Assembly: GCF_009792235.1 (NCBI RefSeq)
Contig: NZ_CP046973.1
Span: forward strand, 372,001-436,000
From: Microcystis aeruginosa FD4
GTDB taxonomy: Bacteria; Cyanobacteriota; Cyanobacteriia; Cyanobacteriales; Microcystaceae
DNA length: 64,000 bases
Direction of reading: 5' to 3'
How positions within the stretch are numbered: the stretch's first letter is position 1; each line of letters begins with the position of its first letter. Both the position numbers and the translations under genes were made by a program. Below, piece by piece: positions 53,959 through 62,971 of this stretch. The notes beneath the pieces were generated by a model. The model was not told where the DNA came from and did not search any database. It saw only the letters and a program-made list of their open reading frames with translations.

Positions 53959-54180
53959 AAGAATTGGGGAATTATGAATTATGAATTATGAATTATGAAG
54001 TGGGGTGTGGGGAAGTGGGGAGGTGGGGAGGTGGGGGAATGGGGAAATTGAACTAAAACCCTAAAACCCCAAAACCCCAAAACCCCAACACCTAAAACCT
54101 ATCTCCTATCTCCTATCTCCTATCTCCTGACTCCTGACTCCTGACTCCTATCTCCTGACTCCTGTCTCCTCACTTCTAAC
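53959..54180. repeat. left inverted repeat: simple-sequence block
   Basis: Tandem ATTATGA, then GTGGGGAG units, a unique core AATTGAACTAAAACC, CCCCAAAAC units, then CTATCTC and CTGACTC units. The same order appears inverted at 56285-56455. The following 400 bp (54181-54587) are AT-rich with no gene seen. Confidence 0.75.
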
Positions 54181-54587
54181 CCAATGGTAGATGTTGGATT
54201 TTTGCAGGAGTTCTATTTTTCGACAAACATAAGCAAAAATTATCTATAGACTCCACAAGCTTGAGAATATTTAAATTAACATTCCGCAATATTTATAAAT
54301 TCTTAAGAATTAATTGAGAAAGATTTTTATTTAACAACGATGTTACAATAGTTACAGCGATTTGATAGAATTTCATAGTGGGTTATTTTGTGCTTTTTTG
54401 GGCAGCAATGGTTGAAACCCTTGCCACACCTAGAAGGTAATCCTGATTAAGACGGGTAAATTAGTCAATTTCACCCACAACGATGATCTTTTTTTTGTGT
54501 AGTTTTATTGCAAAAAAAAAGTTTTTTTGACAAAAAGCACAAAGTATGCAGGAGTAGTTATTGCAGAGAGGGAGTTGGGGAGTATTT

Positions 54588-54696
54588 TCAGTTATCAGTA
54601 ACCAGTAACCAGTAATCAGTGAAAAGAAAACTCATGCGTCTTAGCTTACTGTTCACTGAAAACTCAACACTGATAACTGATCACTGATCACTGATT
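54588..54696. repeat. CAGTnATCAGT hairpin repeat
   Basis: CAGTTATCAGTAACCAGTAA on the left faces its inverted form AACTGATCACTGATCACTG on the right, ending at the stop codon of the flavoprotein gene. Confidence 0.65.
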
Positions 54697-56244
54697 TTAA
54701 CCAGATAATTTAGTCAACAATTCCAAGAGTTTTTTACTATTAGGAGTCAAGAGAGTTCGACGATAGGCATCGGCGGCCTTTTTAATTGCTTCCGCTTGGG
54801 TGGGATAGGGATGAATAACAGTAGAGAGTTTACTCAGTCCGATTTTAGCAACCATAGCGGTGGTAATTTCGGAAATCATCTCCCCGGCGTGGCTGGCGAC
54901 GATAGTGGCTCCTAAAATTTGGTCGGAACCTTGTTTGTGAATAATTTTAAAAAAACCTGCTGTTTCGCCATCAGTGATAGCTCGATCGACTATACTCAAA
55001 GGAATTTTAATAGTATTAGTGGCCAATCCCCGGGTCTGTGCTTGCTTTTCATCCATACCCACACGGGCGATTTCTGGGTTGGTATAAGTGACCCAAGGCA
55101 TAACTAAATTACTGAGCTTATTGCGTCCGAAACCGAAGGGAGAAAAGAGAGTATTTTTAATCACAATACGGGCGGCTGCATCGGCGGCATGGGTAAATTT
55201 CCAATCCATACAGATATCACCGGCCGCATAAATTTTCGGGTTAGTAGTTTGCAGATAATCATTAACTTTGACTCCCCGACGAGTATCGTATTCCACAGCC
55301 ACCGCTTCTAAATTTAATCCTGACACATTAGGCTCCCGGCCAGCAGCGACTAAAATCTCGTCAACGGGGATAGTTGCTCCTTGACCGTTGCTAGTATATT
55401 CAATGGTTTTACCCTGCTCATTTTTTGTCACCCGTTCAATTTGGCAGGAGAGAATTAATTGCATTCCTTCCCGCAGCAAAGTATTCTCAATAATTTCGGC
55501 TGCTTCTTGGTCTTCTTTATTCAAAAGATGGGAATGATTATGAAATAAAATCACCTGCGCGCCTAACCGTTGAAAAGCTTGGGCTAATTCACAACCAAGC
55601 GGCCCGCCACCGATAACAGCTAATCGAGGAGGTAATTCTGTGAGGGAAAAAATTGTTTCATTGGTATAAAATCCCGCTTCTTTTAGTCCGGGGATATCGG
55701 GATGAAAAGCCCTAGCACCAGTGGCAATGACAGCTTTTTTATAAGCGAGAGTTTTTCCCGCCACTGCCACGGCATTTTGTCCTAAAAAACGAGCGCTACC
55801 CAAGAAGACATCGATACCTAGTTTTTGGAAACGTTGCACCGAATCATGAGGGCTAATATCGGCGCGAATTTGCCGCATTCTGGTCATGACTCCAGCAAAA
55901 TCTACCCTAGTATCCCCAATATTAATTCCTAATTTTTTGGCTTTCTCAATTTCCCCGATAATTCTAGAGGAACGAATCAGACATTTAGAAGGAATACAAC
56001 CGAAATTGAGGCAATCTCCCCCCATGAGATGTTTTTCCACTAAAGCCACTTTTAAACCTATATCTAAACCCGCAGCACCAGCCGCTACGACTAAACCCGC
56101 AGTACCCGCACCAATGACGACTAAATCATAACAATCTTGGGGTTGTGGATTGAGCCAATCGGCAGGATGAACATAATTAACTAATTTTTGATTATGTTCG
56201 TCCATGGGGAGAACATTAACTTCACTGGAGCTATTTTGAAACAT
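54697..56244 (-). CDS. mercuric reductase-like FAD/NAD(P)-dependent disulfide oxidoreductase
   Basis: 515 residues of the pyridine nucleotide-disulfide oxidoreductase family. FAD motif LVVIGAGTAGLVVAAGAAGL near 40-60, redox-active disulfide GGDCLNFGCIPSK near 80-92, NAD(P) motif AVIGGGPLGCELAQAF near 205-220, and the dimer-interface HPYPTQAEA near 480. It lacks the N-terminal metal-binding domain and C-terminal Cys pair expected of a true MerA, so mercury reduction is doubtful; cyanobacterial relatives are annotated merA-like or LPD-like. Framed by inverted repeats. Confidence 0.85.
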   Translation of the reverse strand: MFQNSSSEVNVLPMDEHNQKLVNYVHPADWLNPQPQDCYDLVVIGAGTAGLVVAAGAAGLDIGLKVALVEKHLMGGDCLNFGCIPSKCLIRSSRIIGEIEKAKKLGINIGDTRVDFAGVMTRMRQIRADISPHDSVQRFQKLGIDVFLGSARFLGQNAVAVAGKTLAYKKAVIATGARAFHPDIPGLKEAGFYTNETIFSLTELPPRLAVIGGGPLGCELAQAFQRLGAQVILFHNHSHLLNKEDQEAAEIIENTLLREGMQLILSCQIERVTKNEQGKTIEYTSNGQGATIPVDEILVAAGREPNVSGLNLEAVAVEYDTRRGVKVNDYLQTTNPKIYAAGDICMDWKFTHAADAAARIVIKNTLFSPFGFGRNKLSNLVMPWVTYTNPEIARVGMDEKQAQTRGLATNTIKIPLSIVDRAITDGETAGFFKIIHKQGSDQILGATIVASHAGEMISEITTAMVAKIGLSKLSTVIHPYPTQAEAIKKAADAYRRTLLTPNSKKLLELLTKLSG

Positions 56245-56284
56245 AATAAAGTAGTTATCTTAATGGTGAGATACGAAGTTTTCG

Positions 56285-56455
56285 TTTTGGGGAGTCAGGA
56301 GATAGGAGTCAGGAGTCGGGAGATAGGTTTTAGGTTTTAGGTTTTGGGGTTTTGGGGTTTTGGGGTTTTAGTTCAATTTCCCCACTTCCCCACTTCCCCA
56401 TTCCCCCACTTCCCCATTCCCCCACTTCCCCATTCCCCCACTTCCCCAACCTCTG
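56285..56455. repeat. right inverted repeat: simple-sequence block
   Basis: GAGTCAGGAGATAGG units, GGTTTTAGGTTTTGGGG units, the core GGTTTTAGTTCAATT, then CCCCACTTCCCCA units: the reverse complement, in order, of 53959-54180. A CTGATAACTGATGA repeat follows and runs into the next gene's 3' end. Confidence 0.75.
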
Positions 56456-56470
56456 ACTGATAACTGATGA

Positions 56471-57229
56471 CTATTCACTGATAACTGATGCCAGGGCCTG
56501 ACGGGCAATTTTTGTGACGTAGAGGGTGACAGCAACGGTAGCGATAAAACCGATCAGGCGAATAGTCCATTGTAAAACTGGGTTAGTGGCTGGTGCCGAG
56601 GTCCCGATAGTGGCAAGATTGCCGGCTAAAGAGCCAATATAGACATACATTATTGTCCCCGGAATCATGCCTGCGGAACCTAGTAGATAATCTTTCAGGG
56701 AAACCCCGGTGACACCATAGGCATAATTGAGCAGATTAAAAGGAAATATGGGAGATAACCGGGTTAAAAGCACTATTTTTAAGCCTTCTTTCCCCACAGC
56801 TTCATCGATAGCTTGAAATTTATTATTACCTTGAATTTTTTCCGCGACCCAACCTCTAGCCAGATAACGTCCCACCAGAAAAGCGACAGTAGAGCCGATA
56901 GTTGCCCCGATAAAGACGTAAAAAGAGCCTAAAACCAGGCCAAAAACCACACCAGCCCCGAAAGTCAGGATTGAACCTGGAAAAAAGGCCACAGTAGCTA
57001 GAATATAGATAATTATAAACGCGATCGCTCCCACGCCTCCCAAACTATCCACCCAAGTTAAGGCATTGAAAAGAATAGTTTGAGGATTAAAACCGGTGGA
57101 GGCACTGGATTGGAGGGCAAAAGCGGGGGGAGTAGTCAGGAGAAAAGTACCGCTAAAGGCGATTAGCAGCGGCAAATAACGGCAAATAACCAGCTTTTTC
57201 CAGTTGCTGGACTGGGAAATAATCATCAC
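56471..57229 (-). CDS. TVP38/TMEM64 (DedA-like) family membrane protein
   Basis: 252 residues with about five membrane segments. The VTT/SNARE-associated pattern: AFFPGSILTFGAGVVFGLVL, GSTVAFLVGRYLARGWV and RLSPIFPFNLLNYAYGVTG. Family members are lipid scramblase-like or transport proteins; the role here is unknown. It is upstream of the flavoprotein on the same strand with the repeat block between, a pairing (merA-like plus TVP38-like) common in cyanobacteria. Confidence 0.88.
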   Translation of the reverse strand: MMIISQSSNWKKLVICRYLPLLIAFSGTFLLTTPPAFALQSSASTGFNPQTILFNALTWVDSLGGVGAIAFIIIYILATVAFFPGSILTFGAGVVFGLVLGSFYVFIGATIGSTVAFLVGRYLARGWVAEKIQGNNKFQAIDEAVGKEGLKIVLLTRLSPIFPFNLLNYAYGVTGVSLKDYLLGSAGMIPGTIMYVYIGSLAGNLATIGTSAPATNPVLQWTIRLIGFIATVAVTLYVTKIARQALASVISE

Positions 57230-57444
57230 AAGTCCCTAAAAAGAGAATAAAAGAGAGATTAAACTACAGAAGCGAATTAAATAGAACTGGGGGCTATTCT
57301 ACCCTAGTTATCATTGTTTAGACCAGAAAGCCAATCCTGAAAATTCCCAGAAAATCCCAGTCTTTCTGAGAAGATAGGACGAGCAACAGCCCAGTAATTT
57401 TTGCTGTTTACTTGATATTACACCTTGCCGTCTCTGGGGAAAAA

Positions 57445-58875
57445 ATGTCACAATTAGAAATAATTAGCATTGGATATAGCAATCAATCTATGAAAATCAT
57501 CCCCAAGGTCAAAGCCCCCACCTTCCTGCAAATGGCACAATGGATCATTAATCCTGTAGCTTTTATGGAAAATGCCGCCCGCAACCATGGCGATATTTTT
57601 AGCACGAAAGTGGGTTTAACTGTAGATAATTTTATCTTTGTCAGTAGTCCTGCAGCCCTACAACAGCTTTTAACTAATGACCGTAAACAATTCTCGGCCC
57701 CGGGGGAAGCCAATCGGATTATTGCCCCGATTATTGGTGATTATTCCGTCGTCATGTTAGACGGAGACATCCACAAAAAACGCCGTCAGCTTTTATTGCC
57801 ACCTTTTCACGGGGAAAGAATGCGTTTCTACGGCGATTTAATCCGCGATATTACCCTGAGAGTAATGGCAGAATTGCCCCAGAATCAACCTTTAAAAGCC
57901 CGTTCAGCAACCACAGCGATTGCTTTACAAGTAATTATGGAGGCAGTTTTTGGAATTAGTCAAGGGGAACGTTATCAAACCCTGAAAAAAATTCTGGCTG
58001 AAATGCTCGATATTTTTAACTCTCCGGTGATGGCTTCTTTGCTATTTTTCCCCATTTTGCGGGCTGATTTTGGTTCCTGGAGTCCCTGGGGAAAATACCA
58101 GCGTTCCCAAGAAAAAATTGATGATATTATCTATACAGAAATTGCCGAAAGAAAAGCTAATCCTAACACCAATCGCACCGATATTTTATCACTACTGATG
58201 TCGGCCCAAGATGAAGAAGGCAACCCGATGAGTGATAAGGAATTGCGCGATGAATTAATGACCTTATTATTCGCAGGTCATGAAACCACGGCCACTGCTA
58301 TGTCTTGGGTGCTATACTGGACCCATCGCTACCCAGAAATTAAAGCAAAAATTATCCAAGAAATAGCCACTTTAGGAGATAATCCTAACCCCATTGATAT
58401 AACTCGATTACCCTATCTTTCGGCGGTTTGTTCGGAAACTTTACGCATTCATCCCGTGGGAATGTTAACTTTTCCGCGAGCAGTGGAAGAACCGGTAGAA
58501 CTAGATGGTTATTCTTTAGAAAAAGGGACAATTCTTATGGGTTGTATTTATCTAGCTCATCACCGCGAGCAAACTTTCCCCGATTCCCATACTTTTAAAC
58601 CAGAACGCTTTTTAGAACAACAATTCACCCCCTACGAATATATACCTTTTGGTGGTGGAGCGCGTCGTTGTATCGGGGAAGTTTTAGCTATCTACGAGAT
58701 GAAAATCGCTATCGCCACAATTTTGGCCAATTATCAGCTAACTCTAGTTAATAATACCCCCGAAAAACCCAGCCGCCGCGGTGTCACCCTTGCTCCCTCG
58801 CGAGGAGTTCCCATGGTCTTAAAAGGACGACGGGAACCTCTGGTGACTGCCCCGATGCTCGCCGAAATTTCTTAA
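57445..58875 (+). CDS. cytochrome P450, CYP110-like
   Basis: About 476 residues. I-helix oxygen-binding FAGHETTATAMSW, K-helix ETLRIHP (ExxR) and haem-ligand loop FGGGARRCIGE are all present. The N-terminal PKVKAPTFLQMAQWIINPVA resembles the CYP110 group of soluble cyanobacterial P450s that hydroxylate fatty acids or terpenoids. The ATG at 57445 has GGGGA five bases upstream; an ATG at 57490 is an alternative. Diverges from the TVP38-like gene. MsrP follows 85 bp downstream. Confidence 0.92.
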   Translation: MSQLEIISIGYSNQSMKIIPKVKAPTFLQMAQWIINPVAFMENAARNHGDIFSTKVGLTVDNFIFVSSPAALQQLLTNDRKQFSAPGEANRIIAPIIGDYSVVMLDGDIHKKRRQLLLPPFHGERMRFYGDLIRDITLRVMAELPQNQPLKARSATTAIALQVIMEAVFGISQGERYQTLKKILAEMLDIFNSPVMASLLFFPILRADFGSWSPWGKYQRSQEKIDDIIYTEIAERKANPNTNRTDILSLLMSAQDEEGNPMSDKELRDELMTLLFAGHETTATAMSWVLYWTHRYPEIKAKIIQEIATLGDNPNPIDITRLPYLSAVCSETLRIHPVGMLTFPRAVEEPVELDGYSLEKGTILMGCIYLAHHREQTFPDSHTFKPERFLEQQFTPYEYIPFGGGARRCIGEVLAIYEMKIAIATILANYQLTLVNNTPEKPSRRGVTLAPSRGVPMVLKGRREPLVTAPMLAEIS

Positions 58876-58960
58876 CAAAACTGACAAACTATTGTACAAT
58901 CAGAGTTGTGGTATCCTCTATCATAACTCTGTTTTTTTGTCAATAAAATTGGGGATAATT

Positions 58961-59944
58961 ATGGTCTTAATTCGTTTAGCTAAATCTTGGCAAATTTCCG
59001 AAAATGAAGTTACTTCTGAAAGTGTTTATTTTAACCGTCGTCGCTTTTTACAGGGGTTAATCGGAGCAGGAATTGCGGGGAGTTCACTGTTATTAACTGG
59101 TTGTGGTAAATCCTCCTCCTCGGAAGCTTTAGAAGAAAGTTTGCAATTACCTAAAATTGAAGGGTTCAGCAAAAATCCGCAGTTTTTAACGGTAAATCGC
59201 CCCATAGTTGCCGAAACTGTAGCGGGGAGATATAACAATTTTTATGAGTTCGGAGGGGGCAAAAATATCTGGTTAAAAGCGCAGAAATTACCCACGAATC
59301 CCTGGACGGTAGAAGTGGGAGGATTGGTAAAAAATCCCCAAACCTACGATATAGATACTATTAAAAAAACCTTTTCTCTCGAAGAAAGAATCTATCGTTT
59401 TCGTTGTGTGGAAGCTTGGTCAATGGTGTTACCTTGGCTGGGTTTTCCCATGAGTGCTTTAATCGCGGCAGTGGAACCAAAACCAGAAGCTAAATTCGTC
59501 CGTTTTACTTCCTTTTATGATCCCGAAATTACTAAGGGGCCAGGATTACATTTAGGAGCCTTACCCTGGCCCTATGCAGAAGGTTTAAGAATTGAAGAAA
59601 TGGCCAACGAATTAGCTTTCTTTGCCGTGGGAATTTTCGGGCATGATTTACCGAAACAACAGGGCGCACCCTTGCGAATGGTTATTCCTTGGAAATACGG
59701 TTTTAAAGGAGCAAAATCGATAGTAAAAATTGAATTTACCGCCAAACAACCCGCCACCTACTGGAACACAATTGACGCTCACGAATACGATTTTGAGGCT
59801 AATGTAAACCCCAGTAAACCCCATCCCCGTTGGTCGCAAGCAACGGAGAAATTTATCGGCAGTAGCAGTGATTTATCTTGGGAAATTATCGAAACTTTGC
59901 CCTATAATGGCTACGGTGAATATGTGGCTAGTTTGTATAGTTAA
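58961..59944 (+). CDS. msrP: molybdopterin-dependent oxidoreductase, MsrP/YedY-like, catalytic subunit
   Basis: 327 residues. Twin-arginine signal NRRRFLQGLIGAGIAG followed by SSLLLTGCGKS, a possible lipobox (LTGC). The Mo-cofactor Cys lies in YRFRCVEAWSMVLPW; KYGFKGAKSIVKIEF is the conserved C-terminal block. Known members repair oxidised methionine in periplasmic proteins with electrons from the membrane haem protein MsrQ. No msrQ gene is adjacent. The ORF is open from 58892, but the ATG at 58961 matches the family start. Confidence 0.9.
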   Translation: MVLIRLAKSWQISENEVTSESVYFNRRRFLQGLIGAGIAGSSLLLTGCGKSSSSEALEESLQLPKIEGFSKNPQFLTVNRPIVAETVAGRYNNFYEFGGGKNIWLKAQKLPTNPWTVEVGGLVKNPQTYDIDTIKKTFSLEERIYRFRCVEAWSMVLPWLGFPMSALIAAVEPKPEAKFVRFTSFYDPEITKGPGLHLGALPWPYAEGLRIEEMANELAFFAVGIFGHDLPKQQGAPLRMVIPWKYGFKGAKSIVKIEFTAKQPATYWNTIDAHEYDFEANVNPSKPHPRWSQATEKFIGSSSDLSWEIIETLPYNGYGEYVASLYS

Positions 59945-59987
59945 GTTTTATGATTATCCCCGTTTTATTTAGTTTAAGTGAGTATTT

Positions 59988-60446
59988 ATGGAAAATAAAA
60001 CTCTGTACGAACAAGACTTTTATCTCTGGATTAGAACCACTATTAATCAACTGCAAGCGAGACAGTTTGAGCGGGTAGATTTAGAGAATTTACTGGAGGA
60101 GTTAGCAAGTATGGGAAGGAGTGAAAAGCGCAAAATCGAAAATCTTTTGATTCAATTACTGGTACATTTGCTGAAACTAACCTACTGGACAGGAGAAAAA
60201 GCTAGAAATGAGGGTCACTGGAAAGGGGAAATTAGAAACTTTCGCCGACAAATAATCAAAGAAGTTAAAGATAGCCCTAGTCTCAAACCCTATCTTTTGG
60301 AAATCTTTGAGGAATGCTATCAATTTGCTAGAAAAGATGCTAGTGATCGCTCTCAATTACCCCTCGATACTTTCCCCGCTATTCCCCTTGGTTCCCTTGA
60401 ACAAATTCTCGATGAAGATTGGTTTCCCAGTAATAACCATGAGTAA
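59988..60446 (+). CDS. DUF29 family protein, copy 1 of 3
   Basis: 152 residues: YEQDFYLWIRTTINQLQARQ, FERVDLENLLEELASMGRSE, a helical core (LLVHLLKLTYWTGEKARNEG), HWKGEIRNFRRQI, and LDTFPAIPLGSLEQILDEDW at the end. These are the DUF29 blocks, a family greatly expanded in cyanobacteria with no settled function (toxin-antitoxin or regulatory roles have been proposed for some). Three copies follow one another with 16-bp spacers. Confidence 0.9.
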   Translation: MENKTLYEQDFYLWIRTTINQLQARQFERVDLENLLEELASMGRSEKRKIENLLIQLLVHLLKLTYWTGEKARNEGHWKGEIRNFRRQIIKEVKDSPSLKPYLLEIFEECYQFARKDASDRSQLPLDTFPAIPLGSLEQILDEDWFPSNNHE

Positions 60447-60462
60447 TATCTAGAGGTCAATT

Positions 60463-60921
60463 ATGGACAATAAAACTCTGTACGAACAAGACTTTTATCT
60501 CTGGATTAGAACCACTATTAATCAACTGCAAGCGAGACAGTTTGAGCGGGTAGATTTAGAGAATTTACTGGAGGAGTTAGCAAGTATGGGAAGGAGTGAA
60601 AAGCGCAAAATCGAAAATCTTTTGATTCAATTACTGGTACATTTGCTGAAACTAACTTACTGGACAGGAGAAAAATCTAGAAATGAGGGTCACTGGAAAG
60701 GGGAAATTATCAACTTTCGCCGACAAATAATCGAAGAAATTAAAGATAGCCCTAGTTTAAAACCCTATATTCTGGAAATCTTTGAGGAATGCTATCAATT
60801 TGCTAGAAAAGAGGCTCAAGTTAGAACTCAATTACCTCTTGATACTTTCCCCCCTATTCCCATTGGTTCCCTTGAACAAATTCTCGATGAAGATTGGTTT
60901 CCCACTAATGACCACGAGTAA
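60463..60921 (+). CDS. DUF29 family protein, copy 2 of 3
   Basis: 152 residues, about 90% identical to copy 1, including at the DNA level over the first 210 bases. Differences cluster in the last third (ARKEAQVRTQLPLDTFPPIP). Spacer of 16 bp on each side with the same GAGGT Shine-Dalgarno-like sequence, so the unit was probably duplicated with its translation start. Confidence 0.9.
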   Translation: MDNKTLYEQDFYLWIRTTINQLQARQFERVDLENLLEELASMGRSEKRKIENLLIQLLVHLLKLTYWTGEKSRNEGHWKGEIINFRRQIIEEIKDSPSLKPYILEIFEECYQFARKEAQVRTQLPLDTFPPIPIGSLEQILDEDWFPTNDHE

Positions 60922-60937
60922 TATATAGAGGTAAATT

Positions 60938-61402
60938 ATGGATAATAAAACCATGTACGAAGAAGACTTTTATCTCTGGATTAGAACTACTATTAATCAA
61001 CTGCAAGCGAGACAGTTTGAGCGGGTAGATTTAGAGAATTTACTAGAGGAATTAGCAAGTATGGGGAGAAGTGAAAAACGCACAATCAAAAGTCTGTTAA
61101 CCCGATTATTAGAACATTTACTTAAACTCAAATATTGGACAGCAGAAAGAGAGAGAAACGAAGGTCACTGGAAGGGAGAGATTAGAACTTTTCGTCTCGA
61201 TATATTAGATGAACTTAAAGATAGTCCTAGTCTGAAACCCTATCTTTTAGAAATTTTCGATGAATGTTATCTTTCAGCCCGAAAAAATGCCAGTGATCGC
61301 TCTCAATTACCCCTCGATACTTTCCCCGCTATTGCCATTGGTTCCCTTGAACAAATTCTCGATGAAGATTGGTTTCCTGCGGGCGATAATCTGGAAATAT
61401 AG
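60938..61402 (+). CDS. DUF29 family protein, copy 3 of 3
   Basis: 154 residues, identical to the other copies for the N-terminal 45 residues and the last 30 but more divergent in the middle (TIKSLLTRLLEHLLKLKYWT). The mosaic pattern suggests older duplication with later gene conversion of the ends. It ends the tandem array; a 22-bp gap precedes the left direct repeat of the next island. Confidence 0.9.
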   Translation: MDNKTMYEEDFYLWIRTTINQLQARQFERVDLENLLEELASMGRSEKRTIKSLLTRLLEHLLKLKYWTAERERNEGHWKGEIRTFRLDILDELKDSPSLKPYLLEIFDECYLSARKNASDRSQLPLDTFPAIAIGSLEQILDEDWFPAGDNLEI

Positions 61403-61423
61403 CCATCAGTTAGACTGCTCCAT

Positions 61424-61572
61424 ACTGCTGTAACAAAAAACAACTATCCCCCGATAGCGATCGCTAAAGGTCGAATAATTGTAAGTTTTTGTCAAGGGGT
61501 GCGGTCAGATATAGGAATCATCGCTAGAATGAGCCTAATTGTCAGGAATTTAGTTAAACAAGGTTTTTGGCA
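61424..61572 (+). repeat. direct repeat, left copy
   Basis: About 149 bp from CTGCTGTAACAAAAAACAA to GGTTTTTGGCA. Nearly identical to 63850-64000 at the other end of a 2.3-kb island. Contains a HIP1 octamer. Confidence 0.88.
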
Positions 61573-61669
61573 GCTAATCTGGCTAACACGCTTTTGGGTG
61601 TGATATAGGGAAAAGTTCTTGCAATCGCGCCTAAATAGAGTGTTATACAGAAAGTTTCCGCATAATATG

Positions 61670-61676
61670 TAGTTAG
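61670..61676 (+). other. GTTAGGC, possible integron cassette left border
   Basis: GTTAGGC fits the attC core GTTRRRY and lies 14 bases before the ATG of the foreign-looking ORF, with GGCTAAC (approximate complement) 5 bases after that ORF's stop. Confidence 0.35.
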
Positions 61677-61690
61677 GCAGACGCAATCCA

Positions 61691-62491
61691 ATGTGTATCT
61701 TTTCTCACGACGTTCAACAGGTGTCCAACACGAAGATCTACGCTCGCCTGAATGGCGACCGTCAGCACTTAGTGTATGAGATGCGCCTAACGTCGGAATC
61801 CGACGTGGCGATGATCCTCCCGTTGCCAACTCAATTGCCGAGTACGGACCAAGTAAGTTTCGTAAACCTTTCTGGTTACGACGGCTTTTTTCGCGACATG
61901 GATCGATGCTTCCCGATGCTGGAAGTGCGTAGCAAAGGCGTCGCTTTCGCGGGAGCGAGTCCTAAAAATCTCATGGTTCATCGAGTTGGCGCGTTTGACG
62001 CTTCGTTCGTACCCGCACTCGCGGATTTTCACAGACTTGATCTTCGATTTCGCCTTCCAGAGGATGTTTGGAAACAGCTGCCGCTTTACAGTGACTTTGG
62101 TTTTGCCGTCTTTCAGCTTCGATCTGGAGACATGCGGATCCATCCCATGGCATTGTCGTTTAGGACGCGGAATTCAACGGCCCTTTTCTTCCCGACTGCC
62201 CACGTCCATGATGGAAGCGTTCATCCCGTGGCGCAATTCGATCACTCCCTTTACGCACAGGCGGGAGCGTCCCAATGGCGTCGGAATCCGACGTGGCGAT
62301 ATCCTCCCGTTGGGGACCTGCGATCGATTTCTGAGTGGGTGCACGGGTCATTCCTGCCTTGCGACGTTATGAACTTCGGCAACTCTATCATGTCAGATAA
62401 GACCAAGGGTCTCGTTGATCCACTGACGCCTGTTGCCCGCTGCAAGTTGGCTGGCCCATTGCCAAACCGGGATACCTGGCTACCTGTGTAA
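61691..62491 (+). CDS. hypothetical protein in a foreign-looking, GC-richer segment
   Basis: 266 residues; no family recognised. It opens MCIFSHDVQQVSNTKIYARL and keeps a beta-rich body (HRLDLRFRLPEDVWKQLPLY, FGFAVFQLRSGDMRIHPMAL) with PCDVMNFGNSIM and RCKLAGPLPN near the end; no signal peptide or membrane helix is obvious. GC is clearly higher than the AT-rich neighbours, and codon use looks unlike the surrounding genes, so horizontal gain is likely. A 35-bp segment (CGTCGGAATCCGACGTGGCG at 61792) recurs at about 62279 in another frame, which may have altered the reading around residues 195-206. Confidence 0.55.
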   Translation: MCIFSHDVQQVSNTKIYARLNGDRQHLVYEMRLTSESDVAMILPLPTQLPSTDQVSFVNLSGYDGFFRDMDRCFPMLEVRSKGVAFAGASPKNLMVHRVGAFDASFVPALADFHRLDLRFRLPEDVWKQLPLYSDFGFAVFQLRSGDMRIHPMALSFRTRNSTALFFPTAHVHDGSVHPVAQFDHSLYAQAGASQWRRNPTWRYPPVGDLRSISEWVHGSFLPCDVMNFGNSIMSDKTKGLVDPLTPVARCKLAGPLPNRDTWLPV

Positions 62492-62496
62492 CCGCT

Positions 62497-62573
62497 GGCT
62501 AACCGATCGTTGCAGCTGCCGATGCCGCGAGCGTCACTTTGCTCCTAGACATGGCAGTGCGATGCCGAAGGCA
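62497..62573 (+). other. degenerate attC-like segment
   Basis: GGCTAAC then TTGCAGCTGCC pair loosely with GGCAGTGCGATG and GAAGGC at 62553-62572. The right core (expected GTTAGCC) is decayed. Weak on its own; noted because it sits directly behind the ORF as integron sites do. Confidence 0.25.
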
Positions 62574-62680
62574 CTGCGTAGCAGTACGCAATCGCCGTAG
62601 GGTGCGTTCCCTAATGTGGCTCCTACTGCTCCAGCGATCGATTTGGCGTTGTCAGGTGTAAAGATGAATCAAGCAAAAGG

Positions 62681-62791
62681 GCGTTGTCAGATCAGAATAT
62701 GAAGAATGAATTGCGACACAACGAGAGCCTTACTCTTAAAGCGTTTTCAAGTCTGCTCTGATGCGCCATCATCTTCAAACTTGACAACGCC
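62681..62791. mobile_element. MITE with GGCGTTGTCAG ends
   Basis: 111 bp with ends GGCGTTGTCAGATCAGA and CAAACTTGACAACGCC; a second left end (GGCGTTGTCAGGTG) lies just before, at 62646. Confidence 0.65.
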
Positions 62792-62875
62792 GAATTGCCA
62801 GATATTGGAGTTCACTACTGGCTAGATGCAGGAACGAGGCTGAAATACATTTTGAAAGTCTGGGTTGAGGATTAA
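62792..62875 (+). pseudogene. short gene-tail relic
   Basis: Reads ELPDIGVHYWLDAGTRLKYI then LKVWVED and stop, a protein-like tail cut off upstream by the MITE. Family unknown. Confidence 0.35.
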
Positions 62876-62971
62876 AGAGCTTGCGAATTAGTAGTCAGGG
62901 TGGGCGTTTGCTCACCTTGCTTTTTCATGCGGTAATATGGAATGAGATGGTGAAACACTGAGACTATAGCT

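Noticed and set aside
54697..56244. True mercuric reductase MerA
   Set aside because: Lacks the N-terminal heavy-metal domain and the C-terminal vicinal Cys pair needed for Hg(II) handling.
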